From Planktomarina temperata RCA23 (GTDB lineage Bacteria > Pseudomonadota > Alphaproteobacteria > Rhodobacterales > Rhodobacteraceae), in the NCBI RefSeq assembly GCF_000738435.1, contig NZ_CP003984.1:2728001-2792000 (forward strand): a stretch of DNA of 64,000 nucleotides. The letters are read 5' to 3'. A program made the position numbers and the translations under genes. The notes under the pieces are model-generated. The model was not told where the DNA came from. It saw only the letters and a program-made list of their open reading frames with translations, and ran no database searches. Shown here piece after piece: positions 51,515 to 60,614 of this stretch (position 1 is its first letter; every line of letters starts with the position of its first letter).

Positions 51515-52750
51515 TTAAGCTACCTTTGTGACACGGACGTGCTGTTGTTTGACGCCGCAAATAAAATTGGATCGTGTCCAGGTTGGGTCAGCGGTTGCCT
51601 CAAATGATGCGACGCGCTTAACCAGCTCTTCGATTGCAATGCGTACTTCAAGTTTGGCCAAATGCATTCCCAAACACACATGAATTCCACCCTGTCCAAA
51701 GGCCAGGTGCCGATTTGGCGATCGCCCCAATATGCACTCATTCGGATCTTCAAAGAGGGCTTCGTCACGACTGCCGGAAACAAACCATAACAGGACTTTG
51801 TCCCCTGCGCGAATTTTCTTGCCGTGCATCTCAAAATCCTGAGTTGCGGTGCGCCTGAAATGCATGGTTGGGGAGGCCAATCGGATGAATTCATCTGCGC
51901 AACTGTCCCAGTATTTACCGGTCTTCAGTTGTGCAATGAGATCTGGATTATGGGCCAATAGGCTGAGGGCCTGCGCGATTGAATAACGGGTTGTGTCGTT
52001 GCCCGCGGCCACCAAAAGGCAGAAAAAATTCTTAAATTCTAATTCATTCAAGCCGTTCTCATCACCTGTGATTTTTGCCAAAATCCCCTCCTGTGCAAGG
52101 GGGCGGCGATTGGACAATAAATCACTGGCATAGTCGTAAAGCTCAAGCCCGGCCGGGCTGCGAAACGGCATCATTCGGTAGGCACTGGTGTCCACTTGGT
52201 CAATCACATGTTCGGTGAAGTCAGGATCAGAGTTGCCGATCAGCGCATCACCCTTTTCAACCAACCAATCCAAGTCTTCATCAGGGACGCCCAAAATACG
52301 GCCCAGCATTAGCATAGGCAACTGCTTGGCAATCACCTCCACCGCATCAAATTCTGTGTTTCTAAGGGCCTTATCAACAATATTTGACGACAATTCGCGG
52401 ATCACCGGTTCAAATTCACCTACAATTGGCTTGGCAAAATTGGGATTCACAAGGCGCCGAACCTTGGTGTGCTCGGGTGGGTCCGTTTCTTGAAACGTCC
52501 GGCGCGCCAGATATTCCTCGGCGCTTTGGTCTTCAAGGCGGATTCCCTGGGCGGAACTGAAGATCTGGTTTTCCTTATTCGCAAAAGCGATATCGGCATG
52601 TCGTGTAAGATTCCAAAAGCCTTTGGTGTCGGCATCCCCTTCATTCCAATGCAGAGGGTCGTCTTTGCGCAGACGCGCGAATGTCTTGTGGGGCACGCCG
52701 CCAGCAAAGCTGTCGTGGCTTAGGAGGTTCAGATATCCATCATCGTGCAT
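51515..52750 (-). CDS. cytochrome P450
   Basis: A 411-residue soluble bacterial P450. The I-helix motif is LVAAGNDTTRYSIAQAL, the K-helix ExxR is in DEFIRLASPTMHFRRT, and the haem loop is HLAFGQGGIHVCLGMHLAKL with the axial Cys. The start MHDDGYLNLLSHDSF (52750) overlaps the amidotransferase stop by 11 bases; the ATG-less extension to 52804 would overlap by 65. Being sandwiched between the amidotransferase and the GS-like ligase suggests it oxidises a gamma-glutamylated intermediate, which is inference. Ferredoxin and reductase partners are not in the window. Confidence 0.92.
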   Translation of the reverse strand: MHDDGYLNLLSHDSFAGGVPHKTFARLRKDDPLHWNEGDADTKGFWNLTRHADIAFANKENQIFSSAQGIRLEDQSAEEYLARRTFQETDPPEHTKVRRLVNPNFAKPIVGEFEPVIRELSSNIVDKALRNTEFDAVEVIAKQLPMLMLGRILGVPDEDLDWLVEKGDALIGNSDPDFTEHVIDQVDTSAYRMMPFRSPAGLELYDYASDLLSNRRPLAQEGILAKITGDENGLNELEFKNFFCLLVAAGNDTTRYSIAQALSLLAHNPDLIAQLKTGKYWDSCADEFIRLASPTMHFRRTATQDFEMHGKKIRAGDKVLLWFVSGSRDEALFEDPNECILGRSPNRHLAFGQGGIHVCLGMHLAKLEVRIAIEELVKRVASFEATADPTWTRSNFICGVKQQHVRVTKVA

Positions 52751-53471
52751 CGCCCAAAGCCTTCCTGAAAAAATTTGTCGCCCAAGAGCCAAAGACAGAT
52801 CCATCTTGATCGAGCGCCAAACTGTCCCATGCCATCTTTGTGGTGGCGGTGGGCATTTTACCCTCTGTAAAGCGCAGCAAACAAGCCATGAAGTCGTAGG
52901 TAAATTCAGGATGTGCTTGAGTGGTTATGATATGATCGCCCTTTGCAAAGCTGGCAATGTTACAATTTTCACTTGATCCTAGAAGCGTGCAGCCTTCTGG
53001 CAAGCGGGTCACTTGATCTTCATGAAATACATAAAGCTGCAAGCTGTCCCGTGGTGGCTCCATCCAATCTTTCGTTTCATGAAACCGTGTTTCTTCGACA
53101 CCAACATTGTACCCCTGATTTGATCTCTCAACCGTCCCGCCCAGAGCCAGTGCAATGGCTTGATGTCCAAAACACGCGCCCAACAAAGGTTTTTGCGTCG
53201 CGTCACAGCGGCGAATGAAATCCAATAAGGCATCGGTGAAAACATGCTGATCTAAAACACTGAGCGGGCTACCTGTGATCATATAGGCGTCTTGCTCATC
53301 CAAATCCTGAGGCACTTCTCCGCCAATGGTCATGTATATTCGATAAGTGAAGCGCTCATCTTGTAGATCGAAAAGGTCGCGGAAGCGGTGCGCGTCATCT
53401 GGAAAAGCATCGCCCACCTCGACGGATTTGTCATGGTTGGTTTGCAAAATGCCAAGTTTAATGCGCCGCAT
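52740..53471 (-). CDS. class I glutamine amidotransferase (putative gamma-glutamyl hydrolase)
   Basis: A 243-residue GATase1 protein, of the free-standing GMP-synthase-like type. Catalytic Cys in PLLGACFGHQAIALALGG, His and Glu in IITTQAHPEFTYDFMACL. In aniline and putrescine catabolism similar enzymes (AtdA2, PuuD) cleave gamma-glutamyl amides. The gene overlaps the P450 start by 11 bases, so they are translationally coupled, and it follows the tctC gene by a 64-base gap. Confidence 0.88.
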   Translation of the reverse strand: MRRIKLGILQTNHDKSVEVGDAFPDDAHRFRDLFDLQDERFTYRIYMTIGGEVPQDLDEQDAYMITGSPLSVLDQHVFTDALLDFIRRCDATQKPLLGACFGHQAIALALGGTVERSNQGYNVGVEETRFHETKDWMEPPRDSLQLYVFHEDQVTRLPEGCTLLGSSENCNIASFAKGDHIITTQAHPEFTYDFMACLLRFTEGKMPTATTKMAWDSLALDQDGSVFGSWATNFFRKALGDAR

Positions 53472-53535
53472 GCAGGCTCTCCAATTGATGCGCTCTCATA
53501 GGAAGGATGGGCGCCGAACGCCCATCCTCAATGTT

Positions 53536-54477
53536 TTAATTGTCCAGAATGGCGCCCAATTCAGCGTTCTTTCCACGATCCGTTTCTATACGTTGTTTGG
53601 AGGCTGCCATATCTTGCCAGTAAACCCTTGCACCGGTTTCCGCCATCAACGCTTGTGCCTCGGCGCTTGCCATGGTCGCAGCGGCCACTTCATCGAGCTT
53701 ATCAATAACCTCTTGTGGCGTGCCTTTTTTCACAAATAGACCGTTCCAAAGCTCCAGATCATTGATCCCCGATTGCGCCGCCAAGGTTTGAACGCCTGAC
53801 AATTTAGCAATCGGCTCTGATCCAATATTGGCCAAAACATTAATCTCACCCAAACATGGCTCAATCAAGGCTAAGGTCGTATTGATAACATCAGCATCAC
53901 CCGAGGACAGAGTATTGCAATCCAGCATGTCAAAGGCGCTGTCATCTGCAAATTCAAATCCCATCTTCTTTGCAGCCGCGAAAGAGGCTTTGGTTGGCGT
54001 CAGACCCGCTCCGAAATGCCCGAGAACCACATCGTTGTCTTGGGCATGGGCGGCCAATTCAGCCATGTTGCTGTAAGGGGCATCCCCGGAGGCCGCCAAT
54101 ACAAAGGGGTATGTGAGAAAGATTCCAACGGGCGTGAAGCTATCTTCCTCAATTCCAATATCGATCATCGGCCCAACGATTGGAACACCAATCACAAAAG
54201 ACCCAACCATTGAGCCATCTGCCGGACCATTCAAGACCTCTAAGGCACCAGGAAAAGGCCCATCGCCGCCGCCGGGTTTGTTCACAACCGAAGCCGAGAC
54301 GCCCGTCATTTCCTCCATTTTGGCGGCAATCATCCGTGTGAGAATGTCTTCAAAATCACCCGGCGGCCACGGCACAACAAATTGAACGGGTGTTGTTGGA
54401 TATTCGGCCAGGGCAGGCATCGCCCCAGACAAGACCGTCGATGCGGAGAAGGCCGCAATTGCTGCTAATTTTTTCAT
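53536..54477 (-). CDS. tripartite tricarboxylate transporter substrate-binding protein (TctC/Bug type)
   Basis: A 313-residue periplasmic binding protein. Signal peptide MKKLAAIAAFSASTVLSGAM ending ALA, then PTTPVQFVVPWPPGDFEDIL, a TctC-type start. ATG 54477 follows GGGAG; the longer frame (54504) reaches into tctA's stop region. It is downstream of tctA in the same operon. The family binds carboxylates, and here the likely substrate carries an amine and carboxylate or is bound differently; this is not decidable from sequence. Confidence 0.9.
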   Translation of the reverse strand: MKKLAAIAAFSASTVLSGAMPALAEYPTTPVQFVVPWPPGDFEDILTRMIAAKMEEMTGVSASVVNKPGGGDGPFPGALEVLNGPADGSMVGSFVIGVPIVGPMIDIGIEEDSFTPVGIFLTYPFVLAASGDAPYSNMAELAAHAQDNDVVLGHFGAGLTPTKASFAAAKKMGFEFADDSAFDMLDCNTLSSGDADVINTTLALIEPCLGEINVLANIGSEPIAKLSGVQTLAAQSGINDLELWNGLFVKKGTPQEVIDKLDEVAAATMASAEAQALMAETGARVYWQDMAASKQRIETDRGKNAELGAILDN

Positions 54478-54503
54478 TTTCAAACTCCCTATTATCTTGG
54501 CCA

Positions 54504-55997
54504 TTATTGAAAGTGTTTTCGTCGGTTCCTAATCGACGTCCAAATGATGAACCCCATGACCATTAGGATCACCACGAATAACGTTCCGGAGACTGGGCGA
54601 TTGATTAAGTCTAACGCCGTTTTTATTTGTCCAGCTCCGGCCGTGAGGCGCTCCAATATAATAGAGCCTAAGACCAATCCCAAGACAATAGGCACAAGCG
54701 GCCAATCCAGGCGCCGCAGAATAAACCCAATATAGCCAAAAATGACCGCAAAAATACAATCTGCAAAGCTGTTACGGATCGAGTAAACACCAACAAAGGA
54801 CAGGATCATGATCATCGCTCCCAAAAAGCGATTGGGAATATATATCATTTTCGCAATAAACCTTGTCGAAAAAAGCAAAGTTATCAGGACAAACACATTG
54901 ATCAAAAACAAAGCGGAAAACAGGCTGAATAAAAAATCTGGGTTGTTTTCAAAAATATCTGGTCCTGGCTTAATTCCAGCGTCAAAAAACACAACCATCA
55001 TCATCGCCGTTAGCGCTTCGCCCGGCACGCCGAGTGCCAAGAGCGGTATCATTGCGGCCGCAGGCACCGCATTGTTTGACGTCTCCGAGGCCAGCAATCC
55101 CTCTGGAGACCCATGCCCAAATCGTGCAGGATCTTTCGAAATGGCGCGCGCTGTGGAGTAGCTGAAAAACTGAGCCACAAATTCACCAACGCCCGGGATG
55201 ATCCCCATGACGGTTCCATAGCAGGCAGATATAATTGCAATGAGCTTATGAGAGATTAGATCTTTGAATCCGGTAAATAACCCCCCAGAAATCCGAGCCT
55301 CCGGCGGGTCATCATCCTTGCCGACCATCAAGTTCAGAGCTTGGCTCAGCGCAAAGATACCAACGATCACGACAATAAGATTAAACCCGGAATAGAGGTA
55401 CTCAATATCAAAGGTAAATCGATCGATTTTCCGTGTCGTCTGGCGCCCGATCATTGCAATCAAAAACCCAAAACCGAACAGCATTGCAGCGATCACCATG
55501 GTTTTTCGATGTGCGGCAATCAATAAGACGGCCCCCAGTATCGCGGCCATTAGAATATCGCGTTGGCCAAACAAAGCCCCTAAATCACGCAAATAGGGCC
55601 CGAAGGCAAACAGGGCGATCAAAGCCGCTGCAATAGAAAAACACCCGCCAAAAAACGATGCTGAATAGGCCAATGACAGCGCGCGCGATGGAGCCCCGCG
55701 CCGCGTCATAGCATAGCCGTCATAGGTCGTGAGCGCATTCACGGGTGTGCCGGGCGTATTGATCAAAATCGCAGGTATCGCACCGCCATACATGGACGAG
55801 CCATAAATCCCCAGAAGCAGCACAAGGCTCACCAAATCATCCAGGAAAACCGTTGCGGGCAACAAAATAGCGATCGCTATGGCTGGACCAATCCCGGGTA
55901 CAGCGCCGATCACAACGCCCCCGACCGAGCCAATCACAATAGCCAGCAGCACTGCCGGTTGCAGCAAGCTTTCAAGTCCGAGAAGAAATGCATCCAA
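54504..55997 (-). CDS. tripartite tricarboxylate transporter large permease (TctA)
   Basis: The 497-residue TctA membrane subunit, with about 11 helices. The family start SVGGVVIGAVPGIGPAIAIA and IYGSSMYGGAIPAILINTPG, then GTVMGIIPGVGEFVAQFFSY and ALGVPGEALTAMMMVVFFDA are unmistakable. It is between tctB and tctC; the gene order B-A-C is one of the usual ones. Confidence 0.93.
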   Translation of the reverse strand: MDAFLLGLESLLQPAVLLAIVIGSVGGVVIGAVPGIGPAIAIAILLPATVFLDDLVSLVLLLGIYGSSMYGGAIPAILINTPGTPVNALTTYDGYAMTRRGAPSRALSLAYSASFFGGCFSIAAALIALFAFGPYLRDLGALFGQRDILMAAILGAVLLIAAHRKTMVIAAMLFGFGFLIAMIGRQTTRKIDRFTFDIEYLYSGFNLIVVIVGIFALSQALNLMVGKDDDPPEARISGGLFTGFKDLISHKLIAIISACYGTVMGIIPGVGEFVAQFFSYSTARAISKDPARFGHGSPEGLLASETSNNAVPAAAMIPLLALGVPGEALTAMMMVVFFDAGIKPGPDIFENNPDFLFSLFSALFLINVFVLITLLFSTRFIAKMIYIPNRFLGAMIMILSFVGVYSIRNSFADCIFAVIFGYIGFILRRLDWPLVPIVLGLVLGSIILERLTAGAGQIKTALDLINRPVSGTLFVVILMVMGFIIWTSIRNRRKHFQ

Positions 55998-56007
55998 GCG
56001 CTTGGTC

Positions 56008-56742
56008 CTAAAAATACGTTAACAAGAAGCCGCGCAGGGGTGTCGGCATCAGGTCATAAAGCCAAATTGATACGGGCGTTTTAATCTGGAGCAATGTGCG
56101 GAACACGATCACCACTGCAACGCTGCAAGAAAAGCTGCGCAGCACCCACACCCGGCCACGGTAGCCAAGGCGCCATGGCAAAAACACGCCTAGGAACACC
56201 GTTGCCAGTAAATACCCAAAGATTGGAACGAGCATTGTGTACGCAATGAAATAGATGACAAACTCAAACGCCTCGATGTATTTTGCAACCTCAAAACTGG
56301 CCTTGGTTGGAAGCAAAAACCTTTTGCGCCAAAGATGTTCTTTCAAAGAGGCACGCAAGTTCCAAAGCGCCGTTGGCACTAGGACCGTCAGACAGAACAT
56401 GGGCGCAACCCAAGATTGTTTGAGAATACGGCCGAACCTTGTGATTTTGCCGTCCAAATCTATCAACCCAAATTGATGCGCAAGGTAGCTGGCAACGCCA
56501 TCGGGTAGCTTTCGATTATCCCAGCCGGTTTGGGTGAAAAACATTGCGAAAAAGAACAGGGCAAGACAGGCTGCAATGATGGAGATATGCAAATCTCCAC
56601 GTCCCCGCGAGAATTGGAACAGGTCTTCTACCTTGGTTTTTTTGTCTGGTGGGCACTCACTGCGAAATTGTTCAGCTTGCGTGCATGGCAGCCCCTCTGG
56701 AAACAAAAACAGGTCGTTATTTTTATCTACTGGCGCCCTCAT
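56008..56742 (-). CDS. tripartite tricarboxylate transporter small permease (TctB family)
   Basis: A 244-residue membrane protein with an unusually long polar N-terminus (~50 residues) before the first helix (HISIIAACLALFFFAMFF) and three further helices (VAPMFCLTVLVPTALWNLR, VIYFIAYTMLVPIFGYLLAT, VLRSFSCSVAVVIVF). Position and topology identify it as TctB; sequence similarity is weak, as usual for this subunit. It overlaps the aldehyde dehydrogenase gene by 4 bases. Confidence 0.8.
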   Translation of the reverse strand: MRAPVDKNNDLFLFPEGLPCTQAEQFRSECPPDKKTKVEDLFQFSRGRGDLHISIIAACLALFFFAMFFTQTGWDNRKLPDGVASYLAHQFGLIDLDGKITRFGRILKQSWVAPMFCLTVLVPTALWNLRASLKEHLWRKRFLLPTKASFEVAKYIEAFEFVIYFIAYTMLVPIFGYLLATVFLGVFLPWRLGYRGRVWVLRSFSCSVAVVIVFRTLLQIKTPVSIWLYDLMPTPLRGFLLTYF

Positions 56743-58211
56743 AGCTTAATCCAAGCCGTTTTTGTGTTCACGTATTTATCCAAGGCATGCAGAGATTTGT
56801 CCTGACCATTTCCCGATTGTTTATATCCCCCCAAAGGCACTGTGTTGTCGGCTCCGCCATATGTATTCACATGAACCACTCCGGCGCGCAGCGCTGACAC
56901 CATCCGATGTGCGCGGCTCAACTGAGATGTCCAGACACCGGCTGACAGGCCAAGCTCTGTCGCATTGGCTAAATCGATGGCATTCTTTTCTGATGTAAAG
57001 CGCGTGACGGTCAAGACCGGTCCAAACACCTCATCTTGCACCAACCGATCTTCGGGGCCCATGTTGGTGACAATTGCCGGGCGCATGTAATAGCCTCCGG
57101 TTTCTGTCAAAATTCTGTCACCACCCGCGACAATGGACTTTACAGACTCGAGCGACTGCAAAACCCGATTTAAATGTGCCTCCGAACTCATAGCGCCGAT
57201 CTGTGTTGCGAGACTGAGTGGATCTCCGACCCGCATTGTCTGAGTTACCGCAACGATTTTCTCCACGAAGGCATCATGAATACTGTTTTGGACCAGCAAC
57301 CGCGAGCCTGCGATGCACACTTGTCCAGAATTTCGAAAAATTCCTGCAACGACGGCCTGTGCCGCCGCCTCTAAGTCATCGGTGTCCTCAAAAACCACAT
57401 GCGGCGATTTACCCCCAAGCTCCAAATAGACACGCTTGAGATTGGTCTGTGCGGCATGTTCCAACAGCAGTCGCCCAACGCGGCCGGATCCCGTAAAAAC
57501 CAAAGAATCGACATCCATGGACCTTGCCAACGCCTGTCCTGCGACAGCGCCTTGCCCGGTCACCACATTCAAAACACCATCGGGCAGGCCAGCCTCATGC
57601 GCCAATTCCACCAATCGCAGAGCAGAGAGTGAGGCAATCTCAGAAGGCTTTAAGACAACACTATTTCCCATCGCCAACGCCGGCGCGATCTTCCAGGCGG
57701 ATATCATCAGCGGGAAATTCCATGGCACAATGGCACCCACGACACCAATGGGTTCTTTTAGGATCATGGCCAATGTAGAAGCATCGGTTGGCGCGACTTC
57801 ACCATAAATCTTATCGATGGCTTCAGCATAATAGCGGATTGTATTTGCGGCGGACATTGGCTCCGCCTTAATCGCCATGGAAATTTCAGTGCCATTATCG
57901 CGCACGCCTAACACGGCCAATTCAAGCGCGTGATCATCAATCAACTGTGCCCAATCCAGCAGGATTTTCTTTCGGGCAGCCGGAGCCATTTTCGCCCAAG
58001 AACCCGTTTCAAACGCCCTGCGCGCAGCCGCGACCGCATCCGCCACATCCGCCTCCGAGGCATCTGGTAACTTTGCCAAAAGCGAGCCATCAATTGGTGA
58101 AACCACATCCAAAACGGCTTCGGAAACAGCATTAACACTGGCGCCACCAATTATCATTTTAGGAGGTGAAACGAGCCGAACCCGTAAATCATCGATCTCG
58201 TTCTGGCGCAT
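56739..58211 (-). CDS. NAD-dependent aldehyde dehydrogenase
   Basis: A 490-residue ALDH. Catalytic Glu in VYLELGGKSPHVVFED, Cys in FRNSGQVCIAGSRLLVQN, and GAIVPWNFPLMISAWKIAPA for NAD binding. ATG 58211 (MRQNEIDDLRVRL) follows GGTGG; the frame runs open to 58274. Its resemblance to gamma-glutamyl-aminobutyraldehyde dehydrogenase-type ALDHs, and its leading position in the operon with GS-like and GATase genes, suggest that it oxidises a gamma-glutamylated aldehyde. An IS6 left end lies about 120 bases upstream and may supply promoter sequence. Confidence 0.92.
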   Translation of the reverse strand: MRQNEIDDLRVRLVSPPKMIIGGASVNAVSEAVLDVVSPIDGSLLAKLPDASEADVADAVAAARRAFETGSWAKMAPAARKKILLDWAQLIDDHALELAVLGVRDNGTEISMAIKAEPMSAANTIRYYAEAIDKIYGEVAPTDASTLAMILKEPIGVVGAIVPWNFPLMISAWKIAPALAMGNSVVLKPSEIASLSALRLVELAHEAGLPDGVLNVVTGQGAVAGQALARSMDVDSLVFTGSGRVGRLLLEHAAQTNLKRVYLELGGKSPHVVFEDTDDLEAAAQAVVAGIFRNSGQVCIAGSRLLVQNSIHDAFVEKIVAVTQTMRVGDPLSLATQIGAMSSEAHLNRVLQSLESVKSIVAGGDRILTETGGYYMRPAIVTNMGPEDRLVQDEVFGPVLTVTRFTSEKNAIDLANATELGLSAGVWTSQLSRAHRMVSALRAGVVHVNTYGGADNTVPLGGYKQSGNGQDKSLHALDKYVNTKTAWIKL

Positions 58212-58330
58212 TCCACCGTCCATCACATGAATAAACCTGTGCCCCAATGGGCTATGGATTCCACAATGACGCATGTGCTTTAACAGTCAAGTATTTCGGA
58301 ATTGACAGCGCAAGCAATTGACCGCTCAGA

Positions 58331-58440
58331 GCTGTCAGACGAATGAGAACTCGCATCAGATTGCTAGCGCAGCCTGAACTCCGGCAGCCCCACACGCCCA
58401 ACCTAGCCCAACACCCAGCCCTTGTGGCGCCTTCAGTGGA
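58331..58440 (-). mobile_element. IS6-family left-end fragment
   Basis: GCTGTCAGACGAATGAG (58331-58347) and the following ~100 bases match the left part of the element at 48494, including CGCATCAGATTGCTAGCGC against CACATCTGATTGCTGGCGC. Orientation is the same as the left copy. Sequence similarity is lost after ~58440, where unrelated DNA begins. Confidence 0.7.
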
Positions 58441-58561
58441 CAACTACGGCCACAACACGCAAACAGCCGCGCAACCCCGTGCCAAAGCAAACCTGTTTGC
58501 AGCGATGCGCAGGCGGGCGGGCGCGTGGCGAAAATGGACTCACAAATCAAGTATCAAATGA

Positions 58562-58768
58562 GGAAATTCTACGTGGTTCTACAGCGTCAAACAGGCCCAG
58601 GTTGCTATCAACATCTGGCTTAAAGAATACAATCACATCAGGCCATACCACGCGCTTGGTATGCGACCGCCTGTTCCTGAAACCTTATTAAAGAAACGCG
58701 AATTTATGGTACAGAAATTGGGGCTAGACAAGAATTCCAACCGTTACAAAGTTGGATTGCGGAAATGA
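58562..58768 (+). pseudogene. transposase C-terminal fragment (rve_3 type)
   Basis: In frame with a stop at 58766-58768 the sequence reads WFYSVKQAQVAINIWLKEYN then HIRPYHALGMRPPVPET, the C-terminal integrase-core end of IS3/IS481-type transposases. A stop lies just upstream of 58562, so only about 68 codons survive. It lies between the two IS6 fragments. Confidence 0.75.
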
Positions 58769-58991
58769 AGCCTGAATGCCTTCTCATGTAACCTCACAGG
58801 GACGGCTACATTGCTGTTCTGAAATTTCATTTTGGAATACGGACTATATAATCAAACTCAATTAGAAACTCTCGAAAACTCGGATACCCATCAGTGTTAG
58901 AGTGCTCTAGGTATCAGCGCAGTACATTTGACTCATTACATCCTATGCGCGAGTATACGTGAATATTCGAGATTTAATTATAAGGTTATCA
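58769..58991. other. AT-rich intergenic DNA
   Basis: No gene or clear repeat visible. It carries the probable promoter of the decayed gene that starts at 58992; AATATTCGAGATTTAATTATAAGG just upstream is AT-rich. Confidence 0.4.
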
Positions 58992-59901
58992 ATGTCATTC
59001 AGAACAAAAACGCTTTCCCTGCAACGAGCATATTTCAATGAAGGCTTCAACGATACGCTCGAAAATACATTAAGGAATGCATTTTTAAAATTACCTAAAG
59101 CGCAAGATAGAATCGTCACGGTAGATCTAGTTTCCAACCAACTATTTGCAGGCTTTGAAGAGGCAAACAGCGGTGAGGGTATTTTGTTCGAATTCTTGAA
59201 TTTGAACAAGGTGCTATCGGTGTCATCAACTTGGATACGACAGATAATAGCGCGGCGGTTGAAGAATTTTTTCATCCAAACAAGACTTCTTAAAGGAAGA
59301 GATCGTATTTTATGTTGTTAGAGATCATATAGTCGCTTGCAACGTTAAGAACAAAAAGGGAACATTGGCTAGCAATGTGCTACAGTTGGCACAAAAGGGA
59401 GATGTTTTGGGTCAGGATGTAAAAATGAAAATTGCGGATGTACCAGACAAAACAACGTTAGAGCAGATTGCGACCGTTGGTGTGAAGTAAGTAGATTTTT
59501 CTATTACCTCGTTTATGGAAAATCTAAACATATCCACTAGGGATCAAGCTGGCTCTCGCATTATGCGAATGATTCTTGCTATGCCAGCACAAGATGCTGA
59601 GCTTAGAAAGCGTGCAAATGCGATTGGCCGAATGACACTTAAGCGCGGAAGATTCGAACGCGATGAAATCCCAAAGGATGCATGGCTCACGGCAATTGGA
59701 AAAGAATTGATGATTGCAGGTTCATCCGATCATTTCACAATCGTCCTCGAAGATAAAACTAAGATTTCCAACTCAAATTTGCGTAAATCAAAATCAGTGC
59801 AACTTCGACGGCACGCCAATAGCTATTCATTCGAAAATGCTAAAATGGAACTAGAGGAATACTACAAGGCTTTGGCAAGTGATGGATCGCTTGGAGCCTG
59901 A
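58992..59901 (+). pseudogene. degraded ~300-residue protein gene (two frameshifts, one nonsense codon)
   Basis: Joining three frames gives one continuous protein: MSFRTKTLSLQRAYFNEGFN to GEGILFEF; after a frame change near 59195, LEFEQGAIGVINLDTTDNSA to FFHPNKTS; after a second near 59291, FLKEEIVFYVVRDHIVACNV to LEQIATVGVK, a TAA at 59488-59490, then in the same frame VDFSITSFMENLNISTRDQA and on to 59901. Each frameshift is explained by one missing base. The 59515-59901 ORF alone is thus only the tail. I recognise no family. It overlaps the region before an intact membrane protein gene, so the pair was probably an operon. Confidence 0.65.
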
Positions 59902-59902
59902 C

Positions 59903-60388
59903 ATGGCAGCACGTAGTTCCATATTCTGGCTAATTGTTAGTCTCTCAATTGCGGCTTCAGCGGGGTATTTTGCCTTTTGTGATGCAGAGAAATTTGCAGG
60001 TGTAATCGATTTGCTAGCTACGATAGTTTCGATACTAATCGGCGTATCTCTTGCGGTAATTGCTGTGCTGAGTTCGCCTTTCTCGGTTACGCAAGACAAC
60101 GCAAAAGACAGCGATGAGGCTTCACGAATGACGAAACTCGTAAAGCAAGATGATGAAGATATGGCACTCGGACAATTAATGTTGTTTCGAATTTACTATT
60201 TGGCACTTTTCTTAGCTCTTGCCTTCAAGTGGCTTACTGCTGGTGAGACAACTGATTTTGACGAACTTCACATTCGTATTCTTGCCAGTGCCACCGCAGC
60301 TATAGGTATTTTGACTTTTTGCTGGTCAGCGCGGCTTCCACTCATGTTGCAACGCATTTCCAATCAACGCCGCTCTTTGGGTTCTTAG
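59903..60388 (+). CDS. four-helix membrane protein, function unknown
   Basis: A 161-residue protein (start MAARSSIFWLIVSLSIAASA) with four hydrophobic segments: IFWLIVSLSIAASAGYFAF, LLATIVSILIGVSLAVIAVL, IYYLALFLALAFKWL and ILASATAAIGILTFCW. An acidic loop lies between helices 2 and 3. It starts two bases after the stop of the decayed gene, as a coupled second gene would. A cytoplasmic sensor plus small membrane effector is a common arrangement for anti-phage modules, but no sequence signature proves it. Confidence 0.6.
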   Translation: MAARSSIFWLIVSLSIAASAGYFAFCDAEKFAGVIDLLATIVSILIGVSLAVIAVLSSPFSVTQDNAKDSDEASRMTKLVKQDDEDMALGQLMLFRIYYLALFLALAFKWLTAGETTDFDELHIRILASATAAIGILTFCWSARLPLMLQRISNQRRSLGS

Positions 60389-60614
60389 TAGTGGAAACAA
60401 GCGATCACTAAACACTCTTGTGTTTGAAAAACGTTTGGAAATGACTCCGACATCGAGAGGTTCTTTTTCTTTTATCGTTTATTTTCAATTTCTTGAATGG
60501 CGCCTCACACGGCAAAATGACTTCAGCAATATAGTATTTAATCAGTTACTTAGATTGGTTTCGGTTTCAAAAAGCGGTCCCGAAAGCGGTCCTCGGACAG
60601 ACAAAGGCTCTCAA
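60389..60614. other. noncoding remnant DNA with tRNA-flank-like repeat
   Basis: TTTAATCAGTTACTTAGATT at 60537-60556 matches TTAAATCAATTACTTAGATT at 30881-30900 at 18 of 20 positions; the latter lies directly after the tRNA-Arg gene. GGTTTCGGTTTCAAAAAGCGGTCCCGAAAGCGGTCC-type repeats follow (key parts GGTTTCGG and GCGGTCC twice), resembling the flank seen downstream of tRNA genes hit by integrative elements. No gene is convincing here. Confidence 0.4.
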
